Below, one piece after another: positions 4,218-6,167 of a stretch of DNA of 6,167 nt (position 1 is its first letter; each line of letters opens with the position of its first letter). The notes beneath the pieces are model-generated. The model searched no databases. It was not told the origin of the DNA and was given only the letters and a program-made list of their open reading frames with translations. The stretch lies in contig CAZTVF010000189.1 in NCBI GenBank assembly GCA_964616985.1, positions 1 through 6,167 on the forward strand. The letters are read 5' to 3'. Made by a program: the position numbers and the translations under genes. The stretch is from CAZTVF01 sp964616985. Lineage in GTDB: Bacteria; Planctomycetota; Phycisphaerae; SM23-33.

Positions 4218-5996
4218 CTACCGCAAACACGCCCGCACGCGCCCCAGGGCCGAGGCGGTGAAGATGACCGGGTAGAGCTCCTCGTGGTACCACAGCTTCG
4301 CGAAGTACAGGCCGATCGGCGAGGCGGCGAACTGCGTGCCGCCGCCGGTGTGCTCGACCAGCCATTGGGTGCCGAGGCGGATGGACGGCTGGTCGCCGAC
4401 CAGCGGGGCCAGGGCCCCCAGGGCGATGGCGGTCTCCTCAATCGTGGGCGCGACGCCCCCATCGCCGCCCCAGCCGCCCTCGCGGCTCTGCGCCGCCAGC
4501 AGCCATTCGATGCCCCGCTGCCGCATCCGCATCGGAGGCAATGCCGCCAACGCCTCCAGCACCCGTGCCGTGCCGTAGACGGGGTTCTCGTGATGGGGCG
4601 CGAGCTGGTTGCCGAACCACAGCGGCGTCCATGAACCACCGGCCCGCTGCGAGCGTCCCAGAAACGCCATCGCTGCGACCGTGGCGTGATCGATCTTCGC
4701 CTGCATCCACTGCGGCATCGCGCACCGCCAGGTCCGCCATGCGACCAGCGCGTGCGCGGTGAGGTCCGGGCTGCTGCGGTCGAACGGCAGACGCCCCCAG
4801 CCGCGGCAGAATGTGGGCACCCCCCCGTCGCGATTCTGCAGATCCAGCAGCCAGCCGAGGCCGGCCTCTACGGCGGCGAACACGTCGCCGTCCGCCTTTG
4901 CCGGCGGCGCCAGGCGCGACAGCGCCACCAGCGCCCCGGCCGTGTCGTCGGCGTCGGGCACTCCGCCCGATAGGTCCGTCCACGCCCAACCGCCCGCGGC
5001 GGCGCCCGTGTATGGATGCCGCACGCGGTGCTGCTGCCCTATCAGCCAGGCGAGCAACTCCGCACGGTCGGCCGCGGGGATGGCGGCATCGAGCCCGTCG
5101 CCCATTGCCGTCACCGATAGCGTCGTCGTCCACGTCGCCAGGTCGGTGTCGATCGGCCAACTGCCATCGGGTCGCACGGAGGCAAGCAGAAAGTCCACGC
5201 CTCGCACCGCCGCGGGGTGATCGCGCCGCCCCATCGCCGCCAGGGACATCACGACGAAGCTCGTCAGCGGGGCCGCCTCGAGATAACCGCCGCTGAGGGG
5301 CTGGATGCGGGCGAGCTTCGCCAGCGTCGCCTTCCTCGCCAGCGGCCGCACGAGGCGAGCCCACGGGGAAGCGGGCGGCCGGTGGTGATGACGCACCTGA
5401 CCGATGGCAATCAGCGCCGGCAGCGCGTAGCTGACGACCGGGACGCGGAGGAACCGCAGCAGGCCATGCCCAGCCAATGCGACCTCGAAAGGCAGCGGCG
5501 CGACGTGCCGCCACGCGTCGCCTGCGTCGCCCAACCTGCCGGCCAGGACGCACATCGTGAGGATCGGGGCGGAGAAGGTGCGATCGCCGCCGTAGGCCGC
5601 GTTGACGGCATCGGCAATGGCGCCCCCTTCGAGCGAGCCGGCCGCCGAGGCGATGTAGGCCTCGGCCCGCGCGGCGGTGGTGGAGGCGGCGTGCCCTGCA
5701 ACGCCGGCCGAGAGCGCCGACCAGGCCAGCAACGTCGTGCTGAGGTTGCTGACGCTGTGGGGCGTGTCGCCCCAGCCGCCATCGGCGTTCTGGTGGTCGC
5801 GCAGCCACGCCAGGCCGCGGTCGATCACCGCGCGATGCGCCGCCGCATCCATCTGTGCCAGGGCAAACGAGGCGGTGGCGGTGGATAGCGCACTGGACGA
5901 CAGCCGCCCTCGCCACGCGACGCCGGCGCGCCGCGACAGCAGCGCCGTCCGCGTCGCGGCCAGGGTCGAGTCGATCTGCTCGTGCAGGCTTGTCAT
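4218..5996 (-). CDS. Squalene-hopene cyclase superfamily protein (class II terpene cyclase-like)
   Basis: The 592-residue product is all-helical in appearance and carries prenyltransferase/squalene-oxidase (QW) repeats: QNADGGWGD (69-77), RPDGSW (275-280), AGGWAWTD (334-341), QNRDGGVPTF (387-396), RAGGSWTPLWFG (451-462), SREGGWGG (504-511). The class II cyclase motif DADDTA lies at 348-353, and Asp350 is the expected proton donor. Near the end, KLWYHEELYPVIFTASALGR resembles the cyclase ending (YPL-ALGRY). SSSALSTATASFAL (33-46) and CRGWGRLPFDRSSPDLTAHAL (within 397-416) are features I associate with a planctomycete branch of the family. Family enzymes cyclise squalene or related prenyl chains at the membrane; the substrate here is unknown. 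It is somewhat shorter than typical cyclases (about 630-720). I chose the ATG at 5996: a longer frame to 6125 exists, but its first codons lie in a hairpin repeat. The propeller gene follows 24 bases on. No hopanoid genes are nearby. Confidence 0.85.
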   Translation of the reverse strand: MTSLHEQIDSTLAATRTALLSRRAGVAWRGRLSSSALSTATASFALAQMDAAAHRAVIDRGLAWLRDHQNADGGWGDTPHSVSNLSTTLLAWSALSAGVAGHAASTTAARAEAYIASAAGSLEGGAIADAVNAAYGGDRTFSAPILTMCVLAGRLGDAGDAWRHVAPLPFEVALAGHGLLRFLRVPVVSYALPALIAIGQVRHHHRPPASPWARLVRPLARKATLAKLARIQPLSGGYLEAAPLTSFVVMSLAAMGRRDHPAAVRGVDFLLASVRPDGSWPIDTDLATWTTTLSVTAMGDGLDAAIPAADRAELLAWLIGQQHRVRHPYTGAAAGGWAWTDLSGGVPDADDTAGALVALSRLAPPAKADGDVFAAVEAGLGWLLDLQNRDGGVPTFCRGWGRLPFDRSSPDLTAHALVAWRTWRCAMPQWMQAKIDHATVAAMAFLGRSQRAGGSWTPLWFGNQLAPHHENPVYGTARVLEALAALPPMRMRQRGIEWLLAAQSREGGWGGDGGVAPTIEETAIALGALAPLVGDQPSIRLGTQWLVEHTGGGTQFAASPIGLYFAKLWYHEELYPVIFTASALGRVRACLR

Positions 5997-6026
5997 GCTA
6001 TTGCCCTGCCAGTCGTGCGTCGATGA

Positions 6027-6161
6027 GTGGCGACTGGTGTTCTGTCTCGTGTCATTCAAGGGGTGGCGGCCTTCCCAGGCCGCCACCACAGCCGTCTGCA
6101 GGCGGCTGCCTGGGAAGGCCGCCACCCCTCACTTGACGGCAGACAGAGCACTGGTCGTCAC
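6027..6161. repeat. Long imperfect inverted repeat with 54-base arms
   Basis: The left arm 6027-6080 is complementary to the right arm 6108-6161 at 43 of 54 positions by hand count. The inner 22 pairs (6059-6080 with 6108-6129) are perfect. The loop region contains AGCCGTCTGCAGGCGGCT (6090-6107), which is itself self-complementary apart from a T·G pair. The outer part keeps TCTGTCT/AGACAGA. It lies upstream of the cyclase gene, inside its likely leader, and may continue past the window edge. It could be a MITE- or REP-like element, a structured RNA or a transcription barrier. No transposase or flanking target duplication is visible. Confidence 0.8.
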
Positions 6162-6167
6162 GAACAA

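Noticed and set aside
4438..5916. A 492-residue minus-strand frame inside the cyclase gene
   Set aside because: It is an alternative-frame shadow composed of Arg/Ala/Gly runs, while the overlapping frame has QW and DXDD motifs.
5997..6125. In-frame 43-residue N-terminal extension of the cyclase
   Set aside because: Its first codons lie inside the inverted repeat, the sequence has no family resemblance, and the ATG at 5996 fits the start of the conserved region better.

Overview
This window comes from a visibly G+C-rich bacterial chromosome. The gene types and the repeat-laden spacers suggest a planctomycete-like organism, perhaps a Phycisphaerae relative. That is inferred from general familiarity with such genomes and was not tested by any search. 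No plasmid, phage or transposase gene is visible.

Left part (1-1441, minus strand). Three genes point left and may form one transcription unit. In transcription order they are a small UPF0175-family protein (1116-1337), dephospho-CoA kinase CoaE (442-1071), and the start of a protein with a Lys-rich then Ala/Pro-rich N-terminus (1-245, running off the edge). The last could be transcription terminator Rho, but only its low-complexity N-terminus is visible. UPF0175 proteins are often antitoxins of PIN-domain toxins; no toxin lies next to this one. The spacer between this unit and the next gene (1338-1544) holds three successive inverted repeats.

Middle (1545-2510, plus strand). One complete short-chain dehydrogenase/reductase has a strong ribosome binding site and an intact catalytic tetrad. 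It is followed by about 570 bases without a credible gene (2511-3080). That stretch is packed with repeat debris: a 13-bp stem-loop in an AT-richer block, and two tandem copies of a roughly 115-bp unit, each opening with a near-perfect CACCCCCAAA/TTTGGGGGTG hairpin.

Right part (3081-5996, minus strand). A two-gene unit encodes a squalene-hopene-cyclase-superfamily protein with an intact DADD catalytic motif (4218-5996), followed 24 bases later by a membrane-anchored PQQ-like beta-propeller protein (3081-4193). Together they suggest terpenoid (lipid) chemistry plus an envelope protein, but the substrate and the link between the two are unknown. Upstream of the cyclase, 6027-6161 forms a hairpin-like inverted repeat with two 54-base arms. 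All its transition-type mismatches are U·G wobbles when read as plus-strand RNA. This is the most unusual structure in the window.

No new multi-gene defence or mobile system can be demonstrated. The best leads are the long hairpin, the orphan cyclase-propeller pair, and the toxin-less UPF0175 gene placed ahead of coaE.
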